In this document: positions 1-8,760 of the stretch, in pieces
How the letters are laid out: every line of letters starts with the position of its first letter
How positions within the stretch are numbered: position 1 is the first letter of the stretch
Assembly: GCA_963966315.1 (NCBI GenBank)
Contig: CAWZYX010000009.1
Location: 1 to 45,562, forward strand
Reading direction: 5' to 3'
DNA: 45,562 nt
From: Winogradskyella_A sp963966315
GTDB lineage: Bacteria > Bacteroidota > Bacteroidia > Flavobacteriales > Flavobacteriaceae
Program-made: the position numbers and the translations under genes
Notes under the pieces: generated by a model
What the model was told of the DNA's origin: nothing
The model's database searches: none
What the model saw: the letters and a program-made list of their open reading frames with translations, nothing else

Positions 1-566
1 CTATATTCGTTATTTCTAATAATTTCAGAACCATCAATCGTTCTGGCCTGCTGGCTTTCTTCAGTGGCCTTGTAGCAATATGCTCGGAAATTATGTGTTC
101 CTTGAAAAAGATGTGCCCCCTCTTTCATGGCCTCTATGTTCAATTCCTCTTGAAAGCCTGTCATGATCGGTGCACAAAAGGGATGGTTCTTTTGTCCAAA
201 AGAAAAAAGATAATGGTATTCCTTGAATTTTGAATCATGTATCACATTGAATTCTTCGCTAACTACCTCAACAGACAAGGCTCGAATGTCCTGAGGTAGA
301 TTGAAATTAAAACGTTCTAAAAAAAGATCCAGATCTTCGAGTGGCTGCTTATAAATAAATAATTCAAAAGCGGCCTCGTTTGCCGAAACCATCGCATCGG
401 TTCTACCAGCACCAAGTGTTTTGAACCGAACGTCCTCCAGAACATATTTCAGAGTACGATCTATCATGTGATGCAGCGTTTTCAATTGTGGTTGTTTCTG
501 CCAGCCGTGAAAACGGTATCCCAGATACTGAATTTTTATGAGGTAATAGAAACGCTTTTCAAACAT
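1..566 (-). CDS. truA: tRNA pseudouridine synthase A-like protein, 3' end outside window
   Basis: The reading frame opens with ATG at 564-566 and runs off the left edge, giving about 188 N-terminal residues. The stretch GAGRTDAMVSA (near residues 54-64) matches the TruA catalytic loop GRTDAGVHA, whose Asp is the nucleophile, and YLGYRFHGWQKQP near the N-terminus is the usual TruA start. Members of the family isomerise uridines 38-40 in the tRNA anticodon arm. The loop is divergent after the Asp (MVSA instead of GVHA), which may mean a divergent TruA branch. The gene starts 18 bases after the hisIE stop on the same strand, so it may be the last gene of the his transcript. Family assignment is firm; substrate position is inferred. 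Confidence 0.8.
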   Translation of the reverse strand, partial: MFEKRFYYLIKIQYLGYRFHGWQKQPQLKTLHHMIDRTLKYVLEDVRFKTLGAGRTDAMVSANEAAFELFIYKQPLEDLDLFLERFNFNLPQDIRALSVEVVSEEFNVIHDSKFKEYHYLFSFGQKNHPFCAPIMTGFQEELNIEAMKEGAHLFQGTHNFRAYCYKATEESQQARTIDGSEIIRNNEY

Positions 567-584
567 CTTTCGAGAGCTTGCGTT

Positions 585-1184
585 TTACTTATGACGAGAC
601 TTAAGAACAGAAACTACATCATTGAGCTCAAATCCTTTAGCCTTTAACAGCATCAGATAATGAAACAACAGATCTGCACTTTCATTTAAGAAGAGTTCGT
701 CATTATTATCTTTAGCCTCAATAACGGTTTCAATCGCTTCCTCGCCAACTTTTTGTGCTATTTTGTTAATTCCCTTTGAAAACAGCGAGGCTACATAAGA
801 AGAGTTCGTATCTCCGTCCGAAACACGCAGACCAATGATCTGTTCCAATGCAGACAAAAACCCATAATCAACCTTATTACTTTCATTCCAGCAGGTATCT
901 GAACCCGTATGACATGTGGGCCCTTTTGGACTTACACGCACCAATAAGGTATCCTGGTCACAATCGATTTTTAGATCTACCAGTCGAAGAACATTTCCGC
1001 TTTCTTCTCCTTTGGTCCAAAGCCTGTTTTTAGACCTGCTAAAAAAAGTCACCAAACCTGTAGATTTGGTTTTAGCAAGGGCTTCCTCATTCATATATCC
1101 CAACATTAATACAGATTTGGTCTCTGCGTCCTGAACTATAGCTGGTACCAGTCCGTCCTTATTCTTATTAAAATCTACTCTCAT
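585..1184 (-). CDS. hisIE: Bifunctional phosphoribosyl-AMP cyclohydrolase / phosphoribosyl-ATP pyrophosphatase
   Basis: Steps 2 and 3 of histidine synthesis: the C-terminal HisE half hydrolyses PR-ATP to PR-AMP, and the N-terminal HisI half opens the adenine ring. HisI covers about residues 1-105, with the Asp cluster DCDQD (74-78) for Mg and the zinc cysteines in CHTGSDTC (91-98). HisE covers about 108-199, with KVGEEAIETVIEAK as the MazG-like metal-binding helix. At 199 aa it has the normal length of the fused enzyme. It is the last his gene of the operon and its start overlaps the hisF stop by 4 bases, which suggests translational coupling. Confidence 0.96.
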   Translation of the reverse strand: MRVDFNKNKDGLVPAIVQDAETKSVLMLGYMNEEALAKTKSTGLVTFFSRSKNRLWTKGEESGNVLRLVDLKIDCDQDTLLVRVSPKGPTCHTGSDTCWNESNKVDYGFLSALEQIIGLRVSDGDTNSSYVASLFSKGINKIAQKVGEEAIETVIEAKDNNDELFLNESADLLFHYLMLLKAKGFELNDVVSVLKSRHK

Positions 1185-1936
1185 AATCTAACTTCTATGT
1201 GATGTCTCTTTAATTCTTTTTTTAACTCCAGAATAGGGATTTCTCCAAAATGAAAAACGCTGGCCGCCAATGCAGCATCAGATTTCCCCTGTGTAAAAGT
1301 GTCTATAAAGTGCTGAATGGTTCCTGCTCCACCAGAGGCAATAATTGGAATATTGACCATGTCTGACAGTTTGGCAAGTGCCTCATTAGCAAAACCTGAT
1401 TTAGTACCATCGTGATTCATAGACGTGAAGAGTATTTCACCGGCGCCTCTTTTTTCAACTTCCACTGCCCATTCGAATAATCGAATATCGGTAGGAATTG
1501 TTCCTCCTGCTAAGTGAACATACCAGTCATCCTCAATCTTTTTGGCGTCAATTGCAACCACCACACACTGACTTCCAAATTTTTCTGATAGTTCATTAAT
1601 GAGTTGTGGACGCTTCACGGCAGAAGAATTGATCGATACTTTATCTGCACCACAATGCAACAGGTCATCAACGTCTTCCACAGATGAAATACCTCCCCCA
1701 ACAGTAAATGGAATGTTTACCTGTTCGGCTACCTTTAGAACCATATCGTGCATGGTTCTTCTTCGTTCCTGAGTAGCAGATATATCGAGAAATACCAACT
1801 CATCTGCTCCCATTTCTGCGTATTGTTTAGCCAATACCACAGGATCACCAGCATCCCTCAGATCAACAAAATTTACCCCTTTTACTGTTCTGCCATCTTT
1901 TATATCCAGACAGGGCACTATTCTTTTGGTCAGCAT
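1181..1936 (-). CDS. hisF: Imidazole glycerol phosphate synthase, cyclase subunit
   Basis: Forms the HisHF complex: ammonia released by HisH is joined to PRFAR, producing IGP and AICAR. The 251 aa (beta/alpha)8 barrel starts with LTKRIVPCLDIKDG, placing catalytic D11 exactly where it is in known HisF enzymes. The second catalytic Asp is D130 in VVAIDAKK. Phosphate-binding glycine stretches TVGGGIS (about 78-84) and ASGGAG are present. It overlaps hisIE by 4 bases and follows hisA with 2 bases between. Confidence 0.97.
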   Translation of the reverse strand: MLTKRIVPCLDIKDGRTVKGVNFVDLRDAGDPVVLAKQYAEMGADELVFLDISATQERRRTMHDMVLKVAEQVNIPFTVGGGISSVEDVDDLLHCGADKVSINSSAVKRPQLINELSEKFGSQCVVVAIDAKKIEDDWYVHLAGGTIPTDIRLFEWAVEVEKRGAGEILFTSMNHDGTKSGFANEALAKLSDMVNIPIIASGGAGTIQHFIDTFTQGKSDAALAASVFHFGEIPILELKKELKRHHIEVRL

Positions 1937-1938
1937 AA

Positions 1939-2667
1939 TTAAGCTCTGTTTACAATGTATCGTTCCAGTTCATTAAGCTCAATTCGTTGCTCGTAAATGG
2001 CCTTGCCTATGATTACGCCTTCACAACCCAGAGCTTCAATTTGAGGCAGTTCCTCAAGTTTTGAGATACCACCGGAAGCTATGAGTTTTAGGTCCTTACA
2101 ACTATCCAATATTTGTTTATAGACATCAAATGAAGGCCCCTCAAGCATCCCGTCTTTCGAAATATCCGTACAGATCACATAAGAGATTCCTTTGGCTTCA
2201 TAAGCTGAAATAAATGGAATTAATTCAAGGTCGCTACTCTCCAGCCATCCTCCGGTAGCAATCTTTCCATTTTTCGCATCAGCTCCCAAAATAATCTTGT
2301 CGCTACCATATTTACGAATCCATTGTTCAAACAATTCTGGTTTCCTAACGGCGACGCTCCCACCAGTAATTTGATGTGCACCTGAATCAAATGCAATCCT
2401 CAGGTCATTATCAGATTTTAATCCACCACCAAAGTCAATCCTCAATTCGGTACCCGTTGCGATGGATTCCAATACCTTGTAGTTAACGATATGGTTTGCC
2501 TTCGCTCCATCCAGATCGACTAAATGAAGGTATTTGATTCCTGCTCCTTCAAAGGTTTTTGCTACTTCCAGAGGGTCTTCGTTATATATTTTCTTGGTGG
2601 AGTAGTCGCCCTTAGTGAGCCTTACACACTTTCCATCGATGATATCTATTGCCGGAATAATTCTCAT
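1939..2667 (-). CDS. hisA: ProFAR isomerase
   Basis: 1-(5-phosphoribosyl)-5-[(5-phosphoribosylamino)methylideneamino]imidazole-4-carboxamide isomerase, converting ProFAR to PRFAR by an Amadori rearrangement. The 242 aa barrel starts MRIIPAIDIIDGKCVRL with catalytic D8, and D130 lies in LGADAKNG. The phosphate-binding loops IDFGGGLK and IASGGIS are both there, reflecting the common origin with hisF next door. Spacing is 1 base to hisH and 2 bases to hisF, typical of one transcript. Confidence 0.97.
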   Translation of the reverse strand: MRIIPAIDIIDGKCVRLTKGDYSTKKIYNEDPLEVAKTFEGAGIKYLHLVDLDGAKANHIVNYKVLESIATGTELRIDFGGGLKSDNDLRIAFDSGAHQITGGSVAVRKPELFEQWIRKYGSDKIILGADAKNGKIATGGWLESSDLELIPFISAYEAKGISYVICTDISKDGMLEGPSFDVYKQILDSCKDLKLIASGGISKLEELPQIEALGCEGVIIGKAIYEQRIELNELERYIVNRA

Positions 2668-2668
2668 G

Positions 2669-3250
2669 TTACAGATTTAGAAAGTTTAAGAGTAGTCTCT
2701 CACCCATAGTACTGCTTTTCTCTGGGTGAAACTGAACACCGAAAAAATTATCATTCTCCAATGCTGATGCATAGTTAATTCCATAATCTGTAGAGGCAAT
2801 GGTTTCTGAGCAGTCTTCAGCATAATAACTGTGAACCAGATACATATAACTCCCGTCTTCAATACCTTTAAACAAGTCCGATTTGAGGTTTCTGATAACG
2901 TTCCAACCCATTTGAGGCACTTTCAGATTCTGGTTAAACTTTTTTACATCCGTATGAAAAATACCTAAACCATCGGTATTTCCCTCTTCTGTATGACTGC
3001 ACATCAGCTGCATTCCGAGACAGATTCCCAATACCGGCTGTGTTAACTCAGGAATCACCTGGTCCAGTCCGCTGGTTTTGAGTTTATTCATAGCCGAGCT
3101 GGCCTCTCCTACTCCCGGAAAGATCACTTTGTCTGAATTTAAGATCTCATCAGGATCATCGGAAAGTACTGCTTTGTAACCCAGGCGCTGAAAAGCAAAC
3201 TGAATGCTTTTTATATTTCCAGCTCCGTAATTTACGATCGATAATTTCAT
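2669..3250 (-). CDS. hisH: Imidazole glycerol phosphate synthase, glutamine amidotransferase subunit
   Basis: Class I glutamine amidotransferase that supplies ammonia to HisF. At 193 aa it is of normal length. The nucleophile C77 lies in GICLGMQLM and the other triad members are H175 and E177 in QFHPEKSS. The N-terminal NYGAGNIKSI is characteristic. An 89-base gap separates it from hisB upstream; I see no hairpin or promoter that I can support there, so it probably stays in the same transcript. Confidence 0.96.
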   Translation of the reverse strand: MKLSIVNYGAGNIKSIQFAFQRLGYKAVLSDDPDEILNSDKVIFPGVGEASSAMNKLKTSGLDQVIPELTQPVLGICLGMQLMCSHTEEGNTDGLGIFHTDVKKFNQNLKVPQMGWNVIRNLKSDLFKGIEDGSYMYLVHSYYAEDCSETIASTDYGINYASALENDNFFGVQFHPEKSSTMGERLLLNFLNL

Positions 3251-3339
3251 CTACTACTATTTATCGTTTTTCAATTGTCAGATGGAATATCCAAATTATC
3301 ATTCTGTTGTGTGGTTATGAATTAACAATGAATGTCTCA

Positions 3340-4473
3340 TTACAAAACTCCTTTTGTAGATGGTAAGATCATTTTTTCCACATCTCGTTTCACAGCCATT
3401 TTAAGGGCCTTAGCGAAGGCCTTAAATATAGCCTCAATCTTGTGGTGCTCATTGTCGCCTTCTGCTTTGATATTCAAATTGCATTTTGCACCATCTGAGA
3501 AAGACTTAAAAAAATGGAAGAACATCTCCGTAGGCATCTTACCGATCATTTCACGCTTGAACTCGGCATTCCATACCAGCCAATTCCTGCCACCAAAGTC
3601 TACAGATACCTGCGCTAAAGAGTCGTCCATAGGGAGACAAAAACCATATCGTTCAATTCCAAGTTTGTTGCCAAGTGTTTTAGCAAACACTTCTCCTAAA
3701 GCAATAGCGGTATCTTCAATTGTGTGATGTTCATCCACCTCGAGGTCTCCATCCACTTCAATTTCCAAATCCATTTGTCCGTGTCTTGAAATTTGATCAA
3801 GCATGTGATCAAAAAAAGCAATACCGGTGCTAATCTGACTATTCCCAGTGCCATCCAAATTCAGACTTATATTTATTTTTGTTTCGTTGGTATTGCGTTC
3901 AATCGTCCCAATCCGTTCTGTTGATTTTAAAAACTCATATATGTTTTGCCAGTCGTTGGTTTCCAGGGCAATATATGTTGATAGCTCATCGCTAGACGTA
4001 CTTACCTCACTTGTACCCAAAAAGGTCTGGTCATTAATGTAAATGGCCTGTGCCCCAAGATTTTTGGCTAGTTCCACATCGGTCAAACGGTCTCCAATAA
4101 CGTAGGAATTCTTTAAATCGTAATCACCATTCAAATATTTAGTAAGTAATCCCGTATTGGGCTTTCTAGTTGGAGCATTGTCCTTTGCAAAGGTCCTATC
4201 GATTATTTGTTCTTTAAATTTAACTCCTTCCTGTTCAAAAGTTTTTACGATGAAATTATGTACTGGCCAGAAGGTATCCTCTGGATATGATGCAGTACCC
4301 AGACCATCCTGATTGGTGACCATAACCAATTCAAAGTGCAGTTCTTTGGCAATTCTGGACAGGTATTGAATCACCTTCGGGTAGAATTCAAGTTTTGTAA
4401 ATGAATCTATTTGTTCATCTGCTGGTTCACGAATCAAGGTACCGTCTCTATCTATAAATAATACTGGTTTCAT
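3340..4473 (-). CDS. hisB: Bifunctional histidinol-phosphatase / imidazoleglycerol-phosphate dehydratase
   Basis: Carries out steps 7 and 9 of the pathway. Residues 1 to about 165 form a HAD phosphatase with the DxDGT motif at D8-D10 (FIDRDGTL) and VTNQDG as the second motif. The remainder is the IGPD domain with its paired metal-binding motifs DEHHTIEDTA and NEHHKIEAIF. The fused form is known from enterobacteria and from Bacteroidota. 377 aa is slightly longer than the E. coli enzyme. The start overlaps the hisC stop by 4 bases. Confidence 0.96.
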   Translation of the reverse strand: MKPVLFIDRDGTLIREPADEQIDSFTKLEFYPKVIQYLSRIAKELHFELVMVTNQDGLGTASYPEDTFWPVHNFIVKTFEQEGVKFKEQIIDRTFAKDNAPTRKPNTGLLTKYLNGDYDLKNSYVIGDRLTDVELAKNLGAQAIYINDQTFLGTSEVSTSSDELSTYIALETNDWQNIYEFLKSTERIGTIERNTNETKINISLNLDGTGNSQISTGIAFFDHMLDQISRHGQMDLEIEVDGDLEVDEHHTIEDTAIALGEVFAKTLGNKLGIERYGFCLPMDDSLAQVSVDFGGRNWLVWNAEFKREMIGKMPTEMFFHFFKSFSDGAKCNLNIKAEGDNEHHKIEAIFKAFAKALKMAVKRDVEKMILPSTKGVL

Positions 4474-5507
4474 TCTAATTCTTTTAATGCTTTAATTAAT
4501 GCGTTGTTTTCGCTTTTGGTACCAACTGTAAACCGGAGACAGTTTTCGCAAAGGGTCTGGCTAGTTCTGTTTCTAACCACTATGCCTTTTTCAATCAATT
4601 GCTGATACCTCTTGTTGGCATCATCAACCCGAACCAAAATAAAATTGGCATCGGAATGAAAGATGTTATTAATAAAACCAATACTTTTTAATGCCCTGCT
4701 CAATTCAGCACGCTCTGCAAGAATTAACTGCACCTCTTTTTTTACTTGTTCTAAATGATCTAATCGTTCCAGGGCTTTTAATTGGGTCAGCTGATTTACG
4801 TTATAGGGTGGTTTAATTCTATGGAGCACTGAAATGATCTGCTCTGAAGCATAACATATACCGAGCCGTATGCCAGCCATACCGTAGGCCTTAGACAAGG
4901 TTTGAGTAATAATCAGGTTTGGAAATTCCGCCAACCGATTCAACCAGCTTTCCTGTTGTGAAAAATCAACATAGGCCTCGTCAACCACAACTACCCCATT
5001 AAACCCATTGATGAGCGCTTCTACTTTGTCCGCATCAAAACTGTTAGCTGTGGGATTATTGGGAGAGCACAAAAACAGCAATTTGGAATTCTCATTTTGA
5101 ATCTTAAGTATCTCTTCTACATTAGGTTGGAAATGCTTATCTAGTTGAACATTAATAGTTGCAACTGCATTTAAATCGGCCAAAACAGAGTACATACCAT
5201 AAGTGGGTGGCAAAGCAATGACATTGTCTCTATTGGGCTCACAAAAGGCTCTGAAAATCAGGTCTAAAATTTCATCACTTCCATTACCGAGCAGTATTTG
5301 TGACTGCGAAACTCCTTTGATCTCTGCCAAACGCTTTTTAACCGATGTTTGCCTGGGATCAGGGTATCGATTGACCTGCGATTGAAATGGGTTTTCATTC
5401 GCGTCAATAAAAACCATATCTGCTGTAGCATCCTTAAATTCATCGCGTGCCGATGAATAGGCCTTTATATTTCTGATATGTTCTCGTAGCAATAATTCTA
5501 CATTCAT
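4470..5507 (-). CDS. hisC: Histidinol-phosphate aminotransferase
   Basis: PLP-dependent fold-type I aminotransferase that makes histidinol phosphate from imidazole-acetol phosphate. The Schiff-base lysine is K206 in TQTLSKAYGMAGIRLG, the PLP-contacting VVDEAYVDF sits about 25 residues before it, and CSPNNPTAN (about 147-155) is the cofactor-binding Asn loop. The length of 345 aa fits the family. It overlaps hisB and hisD by 4 bases each, so the translation of the three is probably coupled. Confidence 0.96.
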   Translation of the reverse strand: MNVELLLREHIRNIKAYSSARDEFKDATADMVFIDANENPFQSQVNRYPDPRQTSVKKRLAEIKGVSQSQILLGNGSDEILDLIFRAFCEPNRDNVIALPPTYGMYSVLADLNAVATINVQLDKHFQPNVEEILKIQNENSKLLFLCSPNNPTANSFDADKVEALINGFNGVVVVDEAYVDFSQQESWLNRLAEFPNLIITQTLSKAYGMAGIRLGICYASEQIISVLHRIKPPYNVNQLTQLKALERLDHLEQVKKEVQLILAERAELSRALKSIGFINNIFHSDANFILVRVDDANKRYQQLIEKGIVVRNRTSQTLCENCLRFTVGTKSENNALIKALKELE

Positions 5508-6790
5508 GATGTCAAATCATTTAATCGCAGCGTCACTGCATTTTTATGTGCCTGTAAACCCTCAGCCTCAGCCATTAATTCAATCGCTGGCCCAATAGTT
5601 TTCAAGCCATTTTTGGAAATTCTCTGAAAGGTCATACTTTTTTGAAAACTATCTAAATTAACACCGGAATACGCTTTGGAAAAACCATTAGTTGGAAGGG
5701 TGTGGTTGGTTCCCGATGCGTAGTCACCTGCGCTCTCAGGAGTGTAATCGCCTATAAATACGGATCCCGCATTTCCAATATTAGCCACAAAAAAATCGTT
5801 GTTTTCAGTAGCTACAATAAAGTGTTCCGGACCATACAAATCAATTAACCCCAATGCCACCTCATAGTCGGGCACGACAATCGTCCTTGAATTCTCAATG
5901 GCCTTTTTGGCAATCTCTTTTCGTGGCAAGGCATTCAATTGATTCTGGACTTCTTTGCTGACTTTTTCAGCAAAATCAGAAGATGTAGTTATCAATATCA
6001 CCTGGCTGTCTATTCCGTGCTCGGCCTGACTTAAAAGATCTGAAGCCACATAACCAGCATTTGCAGAATCATCGGCCATTATTAAAAGTTCGCTTGGTCC
6101 GGCCGGCATGTCTATTGCCACCCCATACTTGGTTGCTAGTTGTTTGGCCACAGTAACAAACTGATTACCAGGCCCAAAAATTTTATACACCTGAGGAATG
6201 GAAACGGTTCCAAATGTCAGAGCTGCTATGGCCTGAATCCCTCCTACTTTGAAGATCTTAGTAACTCCGCAAAGTTCTGCAGTATAAAGGATCTCATCTG
6301 CGATTTGGCCTTCTTTGTTTGGTGGAGAGCATAAAACTATTTCTGTTGAACCCGCAATTTTTGCAGGCACCGCCAGCATCAATACGGTTGAAAAGAGTGG
6401 TGCAGTTCCTCCCGGTATGTACAGGCCAACTTTTTGAATTGGGCGTTTATCCTGCCAGCAGGTAACCCCCTCCATGGTCTCAATTTCAATTTTGGGAGTT
6501 TGTTGAGCCCTGTGGAATGTTTCAATATTAGATTTGGCCAGTTGAATTGCCGATTTTAGTTGAGGGGAAATACGCTCAGTAGCAGATTTAATTTCGTCTG
6601 CACTGACCATTAGAGAGTCAATTACAACACCATCGAATTTTGAAGTGTAATAGTTGATCGAATCATCACCCTTAGCCTGAACCTCCGCGAAAATCTCATT
6701 TACAGTATGCTCAATATCGTCAACTGTCTGAGTAGGACGCTTCAATAAATTCTTTAATTCAAACTGATCTGGATTTTTATAAATTTTCAT
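5504..6790 (-). CDS. hisD: Histidinol dehydrogenase
   Basis: Zinc- and NAD-dependent enzyme that oxidises histidinol to histidine in the last two steps. The 428 aa protein contains the family blocks YIPGGTAPLFSTVLM, GPGNQFVTVAK, MPAGPSELLIMAD, SQAEHGIDSQ and YASGTNHTLPT, the last holding Zn/substrate contacts. The start lies 32 bases after the hisG stop and the stop overlaps hisC by 4 bases. Nothing unusual is seen. Confidence 0.97.
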   Translation of the reverse strand: MKIYKNPDQFELKNLLKRPTQTVDDIEHTVNEIFAEVQAKGDDSINYYTSKFDGVVIDSLMVSADEIKSATERISPQLKSAIQLAKSNIETFHRAQQTPKIEIETMEGVTCWQDKRPIQKVGLYIPGGTAPLFSTVLMLAVPAKIAGSTEIVLCSPPNKEGQIADEILYTAELCGVTKIFKVGGIQAIAALTFGTVSIPQVYKIFGPGNQFVTVAKQLATKYGVAIDMPAGPSELLIMADDSANAGYVASDLLSQAEHGIDSQVILITTSSDFAEKVSKEVQNQLNALPRKEIAKKAIENSRTIVVPDYEVALGLIDLYGPEHFIVATENNDFFVANIGNAGSVFIGDYTPESAGDYASGTNHTLPTNGFSKAYSGVNLDSFQKSMTFQRISKNGLKTIGPAIELMAEAEGLQAHKNAVTLRLNDLTS

Positions 6791-6822
6791 TTTCTTTTTC
6801 TAATTTTTTAACCACCAAGTAT

Positions 6823-7680
6823 TTACAATACCATATTTTCTATGGGGCATACCAAGATACCTTCTGCTCCATTTGCCTTGAGCTCATCAATGACTTCCCA
6901 GAAATCGTTTTTATTTATTACGGAGTGCAGGGAGCTCCAGCCCTCCTTTGCCAATGGCAGAATAGTTGGCGAGTTCATACCCGGAAGTATATTGCAAATG
7001 GCATCCAGCTTATCATTAGGAGCATTTAACAAAACATATTTATTAGAACGACCTTTTAACACAGATTGCAGCCTGAATCTGATTTTATCGATAAGTGCCT
7101 GCGCCTGAGCATCAATCTGAGGAGACGTGGCTAAAACAGCTTCTGAGGTCAACAACATTTGTATTTCTTTAAGTCCGTTTTTAAACAGGGTACTTCCGCT
7201 TGAAACGATATCACAAATGGCATCTGCCAGACCAATATTAGGAGCAATTTCAACAGACCCATTGATAATATGAAGCTGTGCTGTAACATTAAATTTATCC
7301 AAATACTGATTAACTGTATTTGGATAAGAAGTAGCGATTCTCATACCTTCTAGGTCCTTGATATTTTGTGCTTTAGATGACTTTGGTACAGCAATGGAAA
7401 CACGACATTTTGAAAAACCCAGGCGCTCAACAATACTAATGTCCTCCCCTTTTTCAATCAGGACATTTTCACCAATAATCGCAGCATCAACTACCCCATC
7501 CCTTAAATATTGAGGAATATCCCCATTTCTTAGATAAAAAACTTCCAGGGGGAAGTTCCTGGCCATTGCTTTTAACTGGTCCTTTCCATTATCTATGGAT
7601 ATTCCAATTTCTTTTAAAATTCTCATTGAATCGTCATGAAGACGACCCGATTTCTGAACTGCAATTTTTAATCTTTCCAT
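6823..7680 (-). CDS. hisG: ATP phosphoribosyltransferase, long form
   Basis: First committed step of histidine synthesis, joining ATP and PRPP. At 285 aa this is the long (HisG_L) form with a C-terminal ACT-like regulatory domain (about residues 210-285), which normally binds histidine for feedback inhibition, so no HisZ partner is expected. The N-terminal IAVQKSGRLHDDS and the PRPP loop with DIVSSGSTLF are visible. It is the first structural gene of the operon and lies 64 bases downstream of the attenuator hairpin, so its expression should follow histidyl-tRNA charging. Confidence 0.96.
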   Translation of the reverse strand: MERLKIAVQKSGRLHDDSMRILKEIGISIDNGKDQLKAMARNFPLEVFYLRNGDIPQYLRDGVVDAAIIGENVLIEKGEDISIVERLGFSKCRVSIAVPKSSKAQNIKDLEGMRIATSYPNTVNQYLDKFNVTAQLHIINGSVEIAPNIGLADAICDIVSSGSTLFKNGLKEIQMLLTSEAVLATSPQIDAQAQALIDKIRFRLQSVLKGRSNKYVLLNAPNDKLDAICNILPGMNSPTILPLAKEGWSSLHSVINKNDFWEVIDELKANGAEGILVCPIENMVL

Positions 7681-7744
7681 TTTAATTTATTTCACAAACA
7701 TAAAGTCCTAACTCATAAGGCCTTATTTCTCTGTTATTTAAGCA

Positions 7745-7787
7745 ACAAAAATGAAAAACCCATTTGAAGTTCTCAAACGGGTTTAAA
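7745..7787 (-). terminator. his operon attenuator terminator
   Basis: Read on the minus strand, AAACCC at 7779-7784 pairs with GGGTTT at 7756-7761. Inside, GTTTGA pairs with TTCAAA around a GAAC loop. A T-rich run with a T5 tract follows at about 7745-7755. The hairpin lies between the leader peptide stop and hisG, so it can stop transcription before the structural genes. Its 5' arm is also complementary to the end of the leader ORF (7818-7829), which gives the alternative antiterminator structure. Confidence 0.85.
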
Positions 7788-7829
7788 ATATTTATTGGAA
7801 TTATTCAATACATTTCTAACTCGCCTGAG
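7772..7829 (-). promoter_or_regulatory. his attenuator antiterminator pairing (two arms)
   Basis: On the minus strand CTCAGGCGAGTT (7818-7829, covering the last leader codons) can pair with AACCCGTTTGAG (7772-7783), the 5' arm of the terminator, in 11 of 12 positions counting two G-U pairs. This would exclude the terminator. A ribosome stalled at the His codons (7843-7851) leaves this segment free, while a ribosome that finishes the leader covers it. The pairing was found by hand and not folded with a program. Confidence 0.7.
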
Positions 7830-7869
7830 TGCAAGAATTGAAATGATGGTGTGATTGAATAATACTCAT
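7816..7869 (-). CDS. hisL: his operon leader peptide (17 aa, three consecutive His)
   Basis: ATG at 7867-7869 opens a 17-codon frame encoding MSIIQSHHHFNSCTQAS and ends with TAG at 7816-7818. The three His codons are CAC CAT CAT at 7843-7851. It lies directly downstream of a Bacteroidota-type promoter, is preceded by an A-rich stretch and is followed by a terminator before hisG. This is the classic layout of a transcription attenuation leader, in which low charged tRNA-His stalls the ribosome and favours antitermination. The symbol hisL is used by analogy with enterobacteria. Confidence 0.85.
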   Translation of the reverse strand: MSIIQSHHHFNSCTQAS

Positions 7870-7886
7870 TTTTCTTTTGTTCTTTA

Positions 7887-7918
7887 CAAATTTTCAAAAA
7901 AATAAATCAGAAATCAAA
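7887..7918 (-). promoter_or_regulatory. Putative his operon promoter, Bacteroidota type
   Basis: On the minus strand TTTG (7915-7918) is followed after 20 bases by AAAATTTG (7887-7894), one mismatch from the TAnnTTTG -7 element of Bacteroidota sigma-ABfr promoters. The predicted start of transcription would be near 7880, about 10 bases before the leader peptide ATG. It sits in the gap after the SPFH gene, so the his operon can be transcribed independently of it. Confidence 0.6.
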
Positions 7919-7933
7919 GCTATTAACAAACTT

Positions 7934-8749
7934 TTATTGGTTGCCTAAGATAATGGGCATACCTGACTCACCTGAACCAATAACAATCACCTTACTGTTA
8001 TTTGATTCTGATAATTTAATAGTTGCCTCAATTCCTTTGTCCTGAAGAATCTTATCCGTTAAAGACGCACTTAAAATCCTGTTGGCATCAGCTTTACCCT
8101 TGGCTTCAATGATTTGCTTCTCAGCCTCTTTGGTTGCTGTAACAAGTCTAAATTCATACTCTAAAGACTCTTGCTCCTGCTTTAATTTACGCTCAATGGC
8201 ATCCTTTATGGTTGGTGGCAAAGTCACATCTCTAACAAGCACCTCATTAAGCTGTATGTATTGCTTTTCAACCAGCTTTTTTGTTTCTTCAAATATCTCT
8301 TGTTGAATGGCGTCTCTCTTGCTCGAATACAATTGCTCCGGGGTATAACGACCAACAACACTTCTTGCAGCAGAACGAATTGCAGGAAGTAAAACACGAG
8401 ATATATACTGTTCGCTCTTTTCTTGGTGCAATCGTCCTAAATTGTTAAAATCTGGTTGAAACCAAATAGAGGCATCCAATTTAATATCCAAACCATTGGA
8501 AGATAACACATTCATTTTCTCAAAAACTTCTTGCTGTCTTACCTCATAAACATAAACCTTATTCCATGGTGCAACAATATGAAAACCCTCACCCATTGGC
8601 GGCTCATCCACTACAACACCTTCACCAAAGGTTCTGAATAATACACCAGCCTCTCCGGAATCTATGGTTACAGCTGACTTAGCAATTAAAATTATAAAGG
8701 CTACTATAGCAATTAATATTGGTAATCCTATTTTTGGTAATCTATCCAT
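7934..8749 (-). CDS. SPFH/prohibitin-family membrane protein
   Basis: A 271 aa protein with one N-terminal membrane segment (about residues 8-26) followed by an SPFH/Band 7 domain. The pattern GEAGVLFRTFGEGV, GEGFHIVAPWNKVYVYEVRQQ and RSVVGRYTPEQLY is typical of bacterial prohibitin homologues. Residues about 185-235 form a charged helical or coiled-coil stretch ending in the conserved EAEKQIIEAKGKADANR. Prohibitins assemble into rings on the membrane and are linked to membrane organisation and FtsH-type quality control; the specific role here is unknown. It is 11 bases downstream of the vWA gene and the last gene before the his promoter. Confidence 0.88.
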   Translation of the reverse strand: MDRLPKIGLPILIAIVAFIILIAKSAVTIDSGEAGVLFRTFGEGVVVDEPPMGEGFHIVAPWNKVYVYEVRQQEVFEKMNVLSSNGLDIKLDASIWFQPDFNNLGRLHQEKSEQYISRVLLPAIRSAARSVVGRYTPEQLYSSKRDAIQQEIFEETKKLVEKQYIQLNEVLVRDVTLPPTIKDAIERKLKQEQESLEYEFRLVTATKEAEKQIIEAKGKADANRILSASLTDKILQDKGIEATIKLSESNNSKVIVIGSGESGMPIILGNQ

Positions 8750-8760
8750 TTCTCTTCATT

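Noticed and set aside
3251..3339. Separate promoter or terminator between hisB and hisH
   Set aside because: The 89-base gap shows no stable hairpin or TTTG/TAnnTTTG pair that I could support.
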